Assembly: GCA_020629035.1 (NCBI GenBank)
Contig: JAHDEC010000003.1
Coordinates: forward strand, 62,001 to 126,000
Direction: 5' to 3'
DNA length: 64,000 nucleotides
Source: Saprospiraceae bacterium
Lineage (GTDB): Bacteria; Bacteroidota; Bacteroidia; Chitinophagales; Saprospiraceae
Shown: in pieces, positions 1-8,811 of the stretch
Layout of the letters: each line of letters starts with the position of its first letter
Numbering within the stretch: position 1 is the first letter of the stretch
The notes under the pieces: model-generated
Told to the model about the DNA's origin: nothing
Databases searched by the model: none
What the model saw: the letters and a program-made list of their open reading frames with translations, nothing else
Position numbers and translations under genes: made by a program

Positions 1-2836
1 TAAAAGTATAAAACGCTTCCATAATCACAGCAGTAGCTTGATCAGGAACCTTCCATAGTGAATAAACTAAAGCAGGCGTTCCGGAGTAAGCAAAAGCGTG
101 TGAAAGAGACAATAATCCTTCTCCTCTTTTTAGGGTTCCCACACCTGTATTACACGCACTCAAAACCACTAAATCAGCATCGATTTTTTGGTTGTATAAT
201 TCATGTGCATACACAATGTTGTCATATTCGCCATTCGTTTCTTCGTTGGTAAATAGCAATTTAGAACGTAATGGTTCATTTGGATCTATCAAACTGTGCA
301 TGGCTAGATGCAACATTTTTGCAGTGTTTGCGTAGTTAAAAAACTGACTTTCTGTTGCTTCTAAATCCGTAAATGTTTGGCCATTAAATAAGGACATAAT
401 TTTACTTACTTCTGCTTTAGCTCCTGGTAAATTTCCAAGCTCAAAACGTGTTTGCTCCGTTCCATAATCAATCGATTTTTCGTTTGTACTATGATAGCTT
501 GGCGCAAAAGCAAGTAAATCTTCTTTGGCCTGGCTGGCTTGGCTATTTTGAAAAGCAAGCATTTGTAAAGAACTTGCATAGGATATAGTGTAATCTTGAA
601 AGAGGTAATTTCCTGTTGGGTTTTGTATGATTTCGAAAGGTAATTTGGTTAAATCACCGTCAGCAATGACAATAAGATTAGTTTGATTAGGATCTATATC
701 TAGAGGAACTATGAGTGAGTTATAGATGTTTTGTGTAGCCTTGGATACTTCCTTTTGTGATTTAATATCTGCCAGAAGATCATTTATTTGTACATTATCC
801 AAATCAAGAATGCTCGCAAAAACCTGGTTATTTGAATATCGAAATCCTATCCAATTAGTTTCTCCTTCAAAGAACGCCAAGACTTGAGTGTTTTGGTCCA
901 ATGTTGGGAGATCTTGTTTTCCCGCATTAATAAAAAGGGAATAGTACTCTTGATTTTTGCTAGCGATAATTTGTTCGTATGCCGCAACTTCCTCTTGGGC
1001 TAAAAGCAATTTAGAGCGAAGGTCAATCGCGGCAATAGAATCCACATAGAGAATCTCTGTTTTATAATAGTGAGCATTTTCTTTCTTTAGTTTCAATTCA
1101 TAGGCAAGAGTTGCGGTCTCTTCATTATCGATATAGGTGTCTATAGTTTTTAGGTTTTTTAAACTGAGTCTTGATTTATGGCTGTCTACCCATTCGAGCG
1201 CTTCTTTTAAATGTGTTTTATCATTGCTCACGGCAGCTAGTTCTATTTTATTTAGGATCCCTTTTTCAATGTTTGCTAACTGGATTGTACTCAAGCTAGA
1301 AACACTTTCACCTTCAATAAAACTCGATAGCACGTAATTGAAAAAATCGTGAGAATCTTTGTAAGATTTATCGGCCTTACTAAGCCAAACAGGATCTTTG
1401 GCTAGTTGGTACTTTGCACGATAGATATTTGCTTCTTCGCTCAGACTTTTTAGCAGTGTGACGTTAGAAACAATTTCTTGATAAGCATTAGGATTAGTAG
1501 ACTCGAAGGTTATGGCCTTTTTTGCCGCTTCTAAGCTTGCTAAAGCTTCATCCAGTTGTTGTTTTTTTTGAAGGCAGATTGATTGCTGGATGAGTGCTTC
1601 TGCTAAATCAGCGTTTTCGGATGTTTCACTTTGTTGTAAGCAATGTATGGCTTGATCTACGACATCTAAGCATAGTTCGTACTGTTGGGTTTCCTGAGCA
1701 TAAAGTACTTTATACATTTTGGTCAAACCAAGAGGATGTGATCCAGGCTTGTAAATTTCGTCAGCTATTTTTTCTGCTTTAGTAATGTATTCTAGTGCTA
1801 GTGATGGATTTCCTTTTTTTAGATAGATTTCACTCAAGGTGTTGTAATAATCACAGAGTGAAGATTTGTTAGAAGGGTAGTGGTTTTCTACGATTTCTAA
1901 AGCTTGAAATTGGTATTCTAATGCTTTTTCGTAGTTTTCTTTCATTAAGTATGCCTGTACAAACTCTTGATAAGCGAAGGCGACTTTCAAATTTTCTGGT
2001 CCGTAAGTTTTAGATCTAATCCGGAGTTTTTCTTCGAAGTATTGTAGAGCGTCATCAATTTTACCTGAATACAGGGCACAATTTCCTAAGCCAGTAACCA
2101 CATTAGAAATCTGTGGGTGGTCAGGTCCTAGTTTTTCGATAAGTATTTCTCGAGCCTTTTTAAAATAGCTTTGTGCTAGCGTGAAATTGCTGCGCATTAA
2201 ATAATTATTTCCTTGGTTATTTATGGAGTAACCATAGGAAGGATCATCTGTTAATTGGTTATCCTCATATATTTTAATGCATTTATTAGTGAGCATAATG
2301 GCCGTATCGAGTATCCATTGTTTACCGTAATTATCGGCGATGTTTCCCACCAGCATAGCATAATCTAAAGGCATGGTATCTATATGATTATCATAAACTT
2401 CTATGGCTTTTCTACCGAGATAAAAACCCTCTTTAGTTTTATTTAATCGAATTTTCATCATACTTAGCGTTTCGTATGATTTGGCTAGATAGTAATAGTT
2501 TTCTGGGTCGTAGGTTAGTCTAGCTTGCAGATTGCTGTCCAATATTGCTTCAGCTTCTCGAATTTTGCTATTTCTAAAAAGCGCCCATCCATGCTTGTTT
2601 CTTGTTTCGATGGTGGTAGGGTGGTTAGGGCCTAAGACTGCTGTTGCGTCTTCCATTGTTTTTTTAGTGGCTTCGTAAAAGGCTTGATATTCTCCTTTTT
2701 TTACCAACTTAAAGTCTTCATTTATTCTATGGTAAAAAGAATCCTTTTCTAATGTTTGGGCATGTAGTTCTAGTATGGGCATTGAAAAAGCCACAAGAAA
2801 TAGGAACATACCACAATGGTATTTTGCATTTTCCAT
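1..2836 (-). CDS. Secreted TPR-CHAT protein (caspase-like protease), 3' end cut by window edge
   Basis: About 945 residues are visible and the C-terminus runs off the window start. The ATG at 2834-2836 is followed by a signal peptide ending near residue 26 (...ELHAQ). Next comes a long helical region of tetratricopeptide repeats (roughly residues 30-600), including an LGPNHP repeat typical of Kinesin-light-chain-like TPRs. A CHAT domain (caspase HetF-associated with TPRs) follows from about residue 640. The catalytic dyad is visible: His847 in LHLAMHSL and Cys895 in VLSACNTG, 48 residues apart as expected for clan CD peptidases. CHAT domains cleave protein partners, and the TPRs probably bind target or ligand. 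The signal peptide puts this one outside the cytoplasm. It diverges from an ECF sigma factor and an anti-sigma-like gene. Domain assignment is firm; substrate and function are not known. Confidence 0.9.
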   Translation of the reverse strand, partial: MENAKYHCGMFLFLVAFSMPILELHAQTLEKDSFYHRINEDFKLVKKGEYQAFYEATKKTMEDATAVLGPNHPTTIETRNKHGWALFRNSKIREAEAILDSNLQARLTYDPENYYYLAKSYETLSMMKIRLNKTKEGFYLGRKAIEVYDNHIDTMPLDYAMLVGNIADNYGKQWILDTAIMLTNKCIKIYEDNQLTDDPSYGYSINNQGNNYLMRSNFTLAQSYFKKAREILIEKLGPDHPQISNVVTGLGNCALYSGKIDDALQYFEEKLRIRSKTYGPENLKVAFAYQEFVQAYLMKENYEKALEYQFQALEIVENHYPSNKSSLCDYYNTLSEIYLKKGNPSLALEYITKAEKIADEIYKPGSHPLGLTKMYKVLYAQETQQYELCLDVVDQAIHCLQQSETSENADLAEALIQQSICLQKKQQLDEALASLEAAKKAITFESTNPNAYQEIVSNVTLLKSLSEEANIYRAKYQLAKDPVWLSKADKSYKDSHDFFNYVLSSFIEGESVSSLSTIQLANIEKGILNKIELAAVSNDKTHLKEALEWVDSHKSRLSLKNLKTIDTYIDNEETATLAYELKLKKENAHYYKTEILYVDSIAAIDLRSKLLLAQEEVAAYEQIIASKNQEYYSLFINAGKQDLPTLDQNTQVLAFFEGETNWIGFRYSNNQVFASILDLDNVQINDLLADIKSQKEVSKATQNIYNSLIVPLDIDPNQTNLIVIADGDLTKLPFEIIQNPTGNYLFQDYTISYASSLQMLAFQNSQASQAKEDLLAFAPSYHSTNEKSIDYGTEQTRFELGNLPGAKAEVSKIMSLFNGQTFTDLEATESQFFNYANTAKMLHLAMHSLIDPNEPLRSKLLFTNEETNGEYDNIVYAHELYNQKIDADLVVLSACNTGVGTLKRGEGLLSLSHAFAYSGTPALVYSLWKVPDQATAVIMEAFYTF

Positions 2837-3083
2837 GGTGGAAGAATTAATCAGTAAATAAGAACAGCTAGTCTTTAATAAATTTAAGATATAAATTATT
2901 ATTGGATGCTGGTAAGCAACCATTCGTTTGTATGTTTTCATGGTGAATATGTTTCTATGAGGTCGCAAAAAATATTTTTTTAAATCCTCATTTACCTATT
3001 TGTTCCTCGAAGCACTATTAAGTAAATCAAATTCCTAAAGTGATTTAAAATAAATATCTTGGAGTAAAGAAACTTATAGGTAT

Positions 3084-3644
3084 TTGAGAATTGAAAAGTC
3101 TATATCCTTTGAGGAGTTGAAAAAGTTGTTTCTCCAGAATTACCAGGAAGCATTAAATGCATTCTATGTGAGCCAACGAGAAAGCTTTTTTAGCTGGTCA
3201 AAAAGAAAGTTCCAGTTGGATGAGAATACCGCTGCTGATGTCTACCAAGATGCCATTTTAGCGCTGTACAATGCAGTGCTAGAGAATAGGGTAGATCATG
3301 TAAAGAGCACGCCAGAAGCTTATCTTTTTGGCATTGCTAGAAACATCTTACTTAAAAAAGCAAGTCGAGATGCTAAGATGCAATATGTCGATGATTTCTC
3401 TGACAATTTCTCATGGATGATGGATGATGATTTAACGCAAAAGCACCAAAATCAAGAAGTAAAAGATCGAATAAATTTGGCGCTAAGCAAATTAAAAGAA
3501 AATTGTAGAGAGATTATTAAACTCTATTATTATCACAGATATAATAACGAATCAATTGCGGAGACATTAGGTTACGATAACACGGATGTAGTCAAAGCAA
3601 GAAAATATCAGTGTATGAAAGAGTTGAAAAAGATTTTTATATAA
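3084..3644 (+). CDS. ECF-type RNA polymerase sigma factor
   Basis: A 186-residue sigma-70 family protein of the ECF size. Region 2 spans about residues 20-100 (ENTAADVYQDAILALYNAV, then YLFGIARNILLKKA). Region 4, a helix-turn-helix, spans about 130-185 (LSKLKENCREIIKLYYYHRY...IAETLGY). It directs RNA polymerase to an unknown regulon. The frame opens at a TTG (3084-3086), and no better start lies nearby. The stop is 9 bp before the next gene, which encodes a membrane anti-sigma-like protein, so the two are probably co-transcribed. The gene is divergent from the TPR-CHAT gene, with a 247 bp intergenic region. The sigma assignment is firm; the exact start is less certain. Confidence 0.88.
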   Translation: MRIEKSISFEELKKLFLQNYQEALNAFYVSQRESFFSWSKRKFQLDENTAADVYQDAILALYNAVLENRVDHVKSTPEAYLFGIARNILLKKASRDAKMQYVDDFSDNFSWMMDDDLTQKHQNQEVKDRINLALSKLKENCREIIKLYYYHRYNNESIAETLGYDNTDVVKARKYQCMKELKKIFI

Positions 3645-3653
3645 CACTGCCCT

Positions 3654-4403
3654 ATGAGTACAGAAGCAAAATATTTTGAGCTAATTACTGCTTATCTAAA
3701 AAACGAACTAACTAAGTTCGAGCTTGAAGCTTTCGAAAAAGAACTTGCCACAAATAGTGCATTGCAAAAAGAATTAGCCTTTCAAGCAAACCTTCAAGCT
3801 GTTTGGAAGGAAGAAACAGCATTGGACATCAAAAGTCAATTTCAAACATTAGAAAAAGAACTTAGCACAAAACAGCAAGACAAACCATCAACAAAGCCAA
3901 AGAGCAAAGTGATAGCTATGCGACCTATATTAGCTATTGCGGCTAGTATCTTACTGGTCGCAGGATTTTTCTTTCTGCAAACAAACAACTCGAGCGCTGA
4001 TCCGTTTAGCAAATATTTTTCTGATTATCCAAACGAATTAGTATCTATCGAACGTGGTGAAAGTATAGAGGAGCAAGGACAAAAAGCTTTTGTTCTTTAT
4101 GGTGAGAAAAAATATCAAGCAGCATTGGATGCTTTTTCGAGCCTTGATTTAGAAGGTCTAGATTTGTATCGAGCTATTTGCTATATGCACTTAAGTGACT
4201 ATGAAAAAGCCTTAAGCTTATTGCAAAACCTAGATATTACAAACCTTGGTTACACTAACCAGAAAGCCTGGTACTCTGCCCTTTGCTATATGAAATTAGG
4301 TGATTACTTACAGGCTAAGCAACAATTAGAGATTGTAAAGAACAGCAAGGACTCATTCCGAAAAAAATCAGCGGTGTCGCTCATTAATGAGCTGAGTAAA
4401 TAG
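3654..4403 (+). CDS. Membrane anti-sigma-like protein with periplasmic TPRs
   Basis: A 249-residue single-pass protein. Residues 8-45 form a charged helical stretch (YLKNELTKFELEAFEKEL, then NSALQKEL) of the kind seen at the cytoplasmic N-terminus of anti-sigma factors. One transmembrane helix lies at about 91-109. The C-terminal 110 residues contain TPR-like helices (ALYGEKKYQAALDAF-type spacing, DLYRAICYMHLSDYEKALSL, AWYSALCYMKLGDYLQAKQQ). With the N-terminus inside, the TPR part would be periplasmic. Position directly after an ECF sigma gene supports a role in holding that sigma factor at the membrane. No zinc-binding HxxxCxxC motif is present. Anti-sigma function is inferred from context and helix pattern. 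Confidence 0.75.
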   Translation: MSTEAKYFELITAYLKNELTKFELEAFEKELATNSALQKELAFQANLQAVWKEETALDIKSQFQTLEKELSTKQQDKPSTKPKSKVIAMRPILAIAASILLVAGFFFLQTNNSSADPFSKYFSDYPNELVSIERGESIEEQGQKAFVLYGEKKYQAALDAFSSLDLEGLDLYRAICYMHLSDYEKALSLLQNLDITNLGYTNQKAWYSALCYMKLGDYLQAKQQLEIVKNSKDSFRKKSAVSLINELSK

Positions 4404-4419
4404 GACTATTAGTTGTTGA

Positions 4420-5031
4420 CTATCTTCCTTTAGGTCTTCTACGTTTTCCACTTCGTTGCATCATTCCATAACCACCTTTACCCATCGATCTGGCTGCTTT
4501 CATTTGTCCTTGATTCCCTAAGGCTCTATCAAACATGGCAATCTGATCTTTAATTTGTTGCTGGGTAACTTTAAGCTTTTTAGCTTCTTTATAGTAATTA
4601 CGCGCTTGGGTCCATTTTTGCTTGTTGGCATTAAGGTTGGCCAGTTGTAAAAGTACCATAGCCTTTTCATCATCTGAAGGGAGCTTGATGCTTAGTGCCG
4701 TCTGAAAATATTCTTCAGCTACTTTCGAATCGTTTTTCCCGGCGGCTATAGAGCCCTTCATGATGTAATAAACCGCTCTATTGGTAACATATAACAACTT
4801 AGGTGTTGCCGTCAAATTTAAGCGCTGGTCAGCCGCGTCAAAATCTCCGAGCTCAACAAATTTACCAGCGGATTGTATAGTACCTAGCATTAAGTAACTA
4901 GCAAGCATTAGTATACCCATCAATAAAAATGGGAAACCATACCAGAAGCCATACATGGCAATTAAAAGAATTCCAAGAATAAAGCCCACAGCTATTAGGG
5001 CAAATTTTACGTATATATTAATAGTAAACAT
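4420..5031 (-). CDS. TPR-containing membrane protein
   Basis: A 203-residue protein with two adjacent N-terminal transmembrane helices (about residues 5-27 and 31-53, AVGFILGILLIAMYGFWYGF then FLLMGILMLASYLML). These are followed by TPR-like helical pairs (VAEEYFQTALSIKLPSDDEK, NANKQKWTQARNYYKEAKKL). The C-terminal tail is rich in Gly, Lys and Arg (GKGGYGMMQRSGKRRRPKGR), which suggests a cytoplasmic basic tail. The family is common in Bacteroidota, but I do not know a function. It converges on the anti-sigma-like gene with a 16 bp gap and lies 31 bp downstream of the spermidine synthase-like gene on the same strand. Confidence 0.75.
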   Translation of the reverse strand: MFTINIYVKFALIAVGFILGILLIAMYGFWYGFPFLLMGILMLASYLMLGTIQSAGKFVELGDFDAADQRLNLTATPKLLYVTNRAVYYIMKGSIAAGKNDSKVAEEYFQTALSIKLPSDDEKAMVLLQLANLNANKQKWTQARNYYKEAKKLKVTQQQIKDQIAMFDRALGNQGQMKAARSMGKGGYGMMQRSGKRRRPKGR

Positions 5032-5062
5032 GCTTTCTTATTTGATTCAAAAATACAATTTC

Positions 5063-5749
5063 TTACGAGTTTGAAATTTTAAAATATTTGGAGTGATTAA
5101 AAAGCATCATGTTATTTTTAACCTTCCTATGGCTACCTTCTTTAAACACGTCTAAAAATATCTCTTTAAAAGATTCACTACCCTTTAAATCTTCATCAGT
5201 AAGAGCAAACTGATTATACATAACCAATCCGTCAGGATTTAGTTTATCTTTTAATTCATTTACAAATTGGTGGCGTTTAAATTTGTTAGGAATCACATCT
5301 TCTGCAAAGATATCGACAGCTATAAGATCGAAGGTTTCGTTATTAAACTTTATAAAATCTGCCGCATCGACATTAAAGATTTCAAAACTAGAATTAAGCT
5401 TAGCTATCGTATATTTTTGGGCTAATCTAATCACCTCAGCATCTATCTCGACAGCCACATAGTGCGCTTCCGTATTAAATTGGTTCTCTAATAAATAGGG
5501 AACTGAGGCCAGACCTAATCCTAAAACTAGGATTTTCTTAGGTTTCCAAACTTCAAAGTTCAGGCATTCAAAAGCTAGACGAAAATTGTCATATTTATCA
5601 TCAAACGAATAGATGGCTCGTTCGCAAAGCAGTTGGTTTCTGCCCTTGCATAGTACTACGGCTAAATAAGGATGATATTCGGAATCAGTAACTTCTAAGG
5701 GTACATCTTTAAAATAGCTAAGCCACTTTTTCCAAAGAGGAGTATGTAT
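5063..5749 (-). CDS. Spermidine synthase-like SAM-fold protein with unclear start codon
   Basis: The C-terminal two thirds carry a Rossmann methyltransferase/aminopropyltransferase fold: motif I ILVLGLGLASVPYLL, acidic loop VEIDAEVI, NVDAADFI, and DLIAVDIF. This is the pattern of the spermidine synthase-like family. The reading frame is open without interruption to 5764, well upstream of the internal GTG at 5456-5458. Conserved-looking sequence (CERAIYSFDDKYDNFR, WLSYF) fills that upstream part, so the protein is about 229 residues rather than 131. No in-frame ATG, GTG or TTG exists at its 5' end. An ATA at 5747-5749 overlaps the TAA stop of the preceding gene as TAATA, where TAATG would be expected. 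Polyamine synthesis itself is not certain; many of these are uncharacterised methyltransferase-like proteins. Confidence 0.75.
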   Translation of the reverse strand: MHTPLWKKWLSYFKDVPLEVTDSEYHPYLAVVLCKGRNQLLCERAIYSFDDKYDNFRLAFECLNFEVWKPKKILVLGLGLASVPYLLENQFNTEAHYVAVEIDAEVIRLAQKYTIAKLNSSFEIFNVDAADFIKFNNETFDLIAVDIFAEDVIPNKFKRHQFVNELKDKLNPDGLVMYNQFALTDEDLKGSESFKEIFLDVFKEGSHRKVKNNMMLFNHSKYFKISNS

Positions 5750-6963
5750 TACGTTTTTTCCCAGCTTCTATACTTTGCAGTATGGTCAAAAATAGTTTTC
5801 ATGATTTGGATATCCTCTTCGCTTAAGGTGACATTCCTTCGGCTCATCATGAGATCCATCATCTCTAAAGACTTGTCAAAAGTGAAAGTAGTCAATTTTT
5901 GATATCCTCCCCAAGAATAACTAGGGATAAAATTCCGTGGAAATCCATGACCAAATACATTGGCTGCTACGCCTGTTACTGTTCCAGTATTAAACATAGT
6001 GTTTATGGCTGATTTCGAGTGATCACCCATGGTTAAACCACAAAATTGTAAGCCTGATTTATCAAAACGCTCGGTTTTGTAATTCCAAGCCTTTACTTCC
6101 GCGTAATTATTTTTCAGATTTGAGTTATTGGTGTCAGCTCCTAAATTGCACCATTCTCCTAAAACAGAATCCCCTAAATATCCGTCATGCCCTTTATTGC
6201 TGTAGCCTTGGATAACAGTATTGCTTATTTCACCGCCAATCTTACAGTGCGGCCCAGTGCTCACTCCTGAATAGATTTTGGCGCCCATTTTTACTACTCC
6301 AGAATCTCCGAGCGCAAAGGGTCCCTTAATGATTGCATTTTCTAAAACTTGTGCATTTTTCCCAATGTAGATCGGACCTTCAGACGCATTAAGTATGCTG
6401 AAATTAACATTGGCTCCTTCTTCCACAAAAATTTGTTCGGGATTTAGTGTTCTATTATTTTTTGCCAATGTTAGGCTCCTTCTGTTGTTTGTTATCTGCT
6501 TAAAATCGTAGGCAATCTGTTCTTTGTTATGACTAAATAAATCGTACGGCCTAGTAATCATCTTGACATAATTGGCTGCCAAGCTACTTACATCGATTGC
6601 TTTAAAAGTATCTGCTTGATTTTCGTCACCTAATCGATTGATTTGGTCATCATCTAACCTTGCAGCAATCATAACATCATTAAAAATGAGGGCCTGATTA
6701 ATTTCTAGCTGTTTAATTAGATGGACTGTTTGATCATTAGGCAATAAACGTCCATTGATGATTAGGTTTTCCTGGTTTATATTGATAGGATACTTCTTAC
6801 TTAGATATTCCCTTGTAATATAGGAATGCGAACCCTGAAAAATAGATGTCCATTTTTCGGTGATAGTCCTGATGCCAATGCGTAATTCGCATGCAGGTTT
6901 AGTAAAACTTAATGGTAGTAAAGAATACCAATGCTCATCGTCAAAAAATATTACATGATACAT
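5749..6963 (-). CDS. GlmU-like sugar nucleotidyltransferase/acetyltransferase (Bacteroidota type)
   Basis: A 404-residue protein matching the alternative bacterial GlmU family. An N-terminal nucleotidyltransferase-like domain (residues 1-190, starting MYHVIFFDDEHWYSLLPLSF with the TKPACELRIG loop) precedes a left-handed beta helix of hexapeptide repeats (about 195-345: IYIGKNAQV, AIIKGPFALG, VSTGPHCKIGGEI, GYLGDSVLGEWCNLGADTNN). It probably makes UDP-N-acetylglucosamine from glucosamine-1-phosphate in the cytoplasm, for peptidoglycan and LPS. Its stop overlaps the start region of the spermidine synthase-like gene. Downstream of L31 and YraN on the same strand. Family membership is confident; the exact split of activities is inferred from the family. 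Confidence 0.85.
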   Translation of the reverse strand: MYHVIFFDDEHWYSLLPLSFTKPACELRIGIRTITEKWTSIFQGSHSYITREYLSKKYPININQENLIINGRLLPNDQTVHLIKQLEINQALIFNDVMIAARLDDDQINRLGDENQADTFKAIDVSSLAANYVKMITRPYDLFSHNKEQIAYDFKQITNNRRSLTLAKNNRTLNPEQIFVEEGANVNFSILNASEGPIYIGKNAQVLENAIIKGPFALGDSGVVKMGAKIYSGVSTGPHCKIGGEISNTVIQGYSNKGHDGYLGDSVLGEWCNLGADTNNSNLKNNYAEVKAWNYKTERFDKSGLQFCGLTMGDHSKSAINTMFNTGTVTGVAANVFGHGFPRNFIPSYSWGGYQKLTTFTFDKSLEMMDLMMSRRNVTLSEEDIQIMKTIFDHTAKYRSWEKT

Positions 6964-7003
6964 CTATATCAGTATTTGAAAGAGCTTTGGAAATACAAAC
7001 AAT

Positions 7004-7306
7004 CTACTCAGCTCCTTCTTCAGCCGCAGGTGTTGCTTCAGCTTTTGCAGCCGGCTTACCAAAATTGGCGAATTTCTTCTTAAACTTATCGATACGTCCT
7101 GCCGTATCAACAAATTTCATCTTACCTGTGAAAAATGGATGAGATCTTGATGAGATTTCAAGCTTAATCAAAGGATATTCCTTACCATCTTCCCATGTAA
7201 TCGTTTCCTTTGAAGGTGCGCACGATTTAGTAATAAATGACTCATCACAAGAGAAGTCTTTAAATACAACCGTTCTGTAGTTTTCCGGATGAATACCTTT
7301 TTTCAT
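7004..7306 (-). CDS. rpmE2: 50S ribosomal protein L31, type B
   Basis: The first 80 residues match type B L31 ([46 protein letters not shown]). The protein sits at the large-subunit interface. The CxxC zinc motifs of the C+ type A form are absent, as expected for type B. A 20-residue Ala/Glu-rich tail ([17 protein letters not shown]) extends the C-terminus, as in several Bacteroidota. A consensus promoter lies 24-54 bp upstream. The gene is divergent from nothing and lies between yraN and the GlmU-like gene on the same strand. Confidence 0.95.
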   Translation of the reverse strand: MKKGIHPENYRTVVFKDFSCDESFITKSCAPSKETITWEDGKEYPLIKLEISSRSHPFFTGKMKFVDTAGRIDKFKKKFANFGKPAAKAEATPAAEEGAE

Positions 7307-7329
7307 TTCTCGAAATTTAATTTGGTCTG

Positions 7330-7360
7330 CAAAGGTAATGCTTTAGTTGAAATTAAGCAA
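7330..7360 (-). promoter_or_regulatory. Bacteroidota sigma-A type promoter for rpmE2
   Basis: On the minus strand the sequence reads TTG (7360-7358), 20 bp spacer, TACCTTTG (7337-7330). This fits the Bacteroidota consensus TTG-N19..21-TAnnTTTG exactly. It lies in the 67 bp gap between yraN and rpmE2, and the expected leader is about 17 nt. The same N20 spacing recurs before padR, bamD and mmpA in this window. Confidence 0.75.
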
Positions 7361-7373
7361 CATTTTTTACATG

Positions 7374-7730
7374 CTAAAAGAAGGCATCTTCAAAGTGAGT
7401 AATCTTATAATTTGTAGAACCCTTCAAATGAACAGCAATGATGTCAAATCTAATGGGGATTTTTAAGTTCATCTGCTCCATATACATACCAGCCGCATTA
7501 AACATCATTTGTTCTTTTTTCTCACCCACCGCTTCTTCCGGCTCTCCATAAAAGGTATATGATCTTGTTTTAACCTCGAAAAACACCATAAGATTAGCTT
7601 TGCGCGCTATTATATCTATTTCAGCTCGGCTAAATCTCCAATTCGTTTCTATTATAGTAAAGCCTTTTTCTTTTAGGAATAAACAGGCTAATCCTTCACC
7701 GTATTTACCAATTCGGAGGTGTTCTTGCAT
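7374..7730 (-). CDS. yraN: YraN family (UPF0102) nuclease-fold protein
   Basis: A 118-residue protein with the YraN pattern: GKYGEGLACLFLKEKGF at the N-terminus, then EIDIIARKANLMVFFEVKTR (the E, D, ExK residues of the PD-(D/E)xK nuclease core). The family resembles archaeal Holliday junction resolvases, but its role in bacteria is not settled. It is divergent from the isomerase operon; the two starts are 86 bp apart. On its own strand it is followed by rpmE2. Confidence 0.9.
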   Translation of the reverse strand: MQEHLRIGKYGEGLACLFLKEKGFTIIETNWRFSRAEIDIIARKANLMVFFEVKTRSYTFYGEPEEAVGEKKEQMMFNAAGMYMEQMNLKIPIRFDIIAVHLKGSTNYKITHFEDAFF

Positions 7731-7816
7731 GATTATCGAGAATATTAGACAAAAGTTAGAAAAAACTAATGGTTATCAACCATTTTTTAAGAGTTTTGTA
7801 GAAAATTACAACAACT

Positions 7817-8806
7817 ATGATGGATACATTAATTGCAAGATTCCCAGACCAACTAGCTGAAGCTTTAACCATTGGGACAAATGCTAAAATTAGACAACAC
7901 AGTGAGGAGATTCAGCATGTCTTTGTTGCAGGTTTAGGCGGTTCTGGAATCGGTGGAGATTTTGTCACAGAATTTATTACTGATGAATGCAAAGTGCCTT
8001 ACTTAGTCGGTAAGTCTTATGATATTCCAAACTACATTGGCAAAAATACACTGGCCATCATTTCTTCTTATTCTGGTAATACAGAAGAGACCTTAGAGGC
8101 TTTCGAGAAAATTAAGAAGACTGAGGCTAAGATTATCATAGTTTCATCAGGTGGGAAGTTGATTAAATTTGCCAAGGAGTTGGATTTAGATTATATACAG
8201 ATTCCTGATGATTGGCCTTCTCCAAGAGCATGTCTGGGATATTCATTAGTTCAGCAACTATGTATTCTTAAGAAACTAAAACTTATTTCTCACGAAAAAT
8301 TAGAGGATATAAGAACTAGTATAGACTTACTAAAGTTTAATAGCGAGACCATCAAAGAAACTGCCAAGACATTGGCCAAAGCAATGCATGGTAAAACTCC
8401 GGTCATTTATACCACCGATCGAATGGAGTCAGTGGCGGTTAGATTTAGACAGCAAATCAACGAAAACGCAAAGCAACTTTGCTGGCACCACGTAATTCCC
8501 GAAATGAATCACAATGAATTAGTGGGTTGGAGAAAGGAAGATCAAAACTTAATCGTCATTTATTTTAGGAATAAAGATGATTATAAACGTAATCAAACGC
8601 GGATAGAAATTAATAAGACCATTATTAAGAAATGTACGGATAACATAGTAGAATTGTGGTCTAGAGGTAATAAGCTTATTGAAAAATCACTCTTTTTTGT
8701 ACATTTAGGTGACTATGTAAGTTATTATTTGTCTGAATTAAATAAGGTAGATTCCATAGAAGTGGATGCTATCGATTATTTAAAAGGAGAATTAGCCAAG
8801 GTGTAA
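7817..8806 (+). CDS. Bifunctional phosphoglucose/phosphomannose isomerase
   Basis: A 329-residue SIS-domain protein. The N-terminal SIS domain shows VFVAGLGGSGIGGDF and ISSYSGNTEETLEAF. The second half has CWHHVIPEMNHNELVGW, the signature of the bifunctional PGI/PMI family with its catalytic Glu and His. It interconverts glucose-6-P or mannose-6-P with fructose-6-P. The ATG at 7817 fits the family start (MMDTLIARFPDQL). First gene of a tight four-gene + strand operon (gaps of 5, 3 and 27 bp) that ends with fructose-1,6-bisphosphatase, which supports a role in gluconeogenesis. Confidence 0.92.
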   Translation: MMDTLIARFPDQLAEALTIGTNAKIRQHSEEIQHVFVAGLGGSGIGGDFVTEFITDECKVPYLVGKSYDIPNYIGKNTLAIISSYSGNTEETLEAFEKIKKTEAKIIIVSSGGKLIKFAKELDLDYIQIPDDWPSPRACLGYSLVQQLCILKKLKLISHEKLEDIRTSIDLLKFNSETIKETAKTLAKAMHGKTPVIYTTDRMESVAVRFRQQINENAKQLCWHHVIPEMNHNELVGWRKEDQNLIVIYFRNKDDYKRNQTRIEINKTIIKKCTDNIVELWSRGNKLIEKSLFFVHLGDYVSYYLSELNKVDSIEVDAIDYLKGELAKV

Positions 8807-8811
8807 TTAAC

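Noticed and set aside
58-1782. Several plus-strand frames of 60-66 residues opposite the TPR-CHAT gene
   Set aside because: They lie antisense to one continuous, well-conserved reading frame and show no domain or start context.
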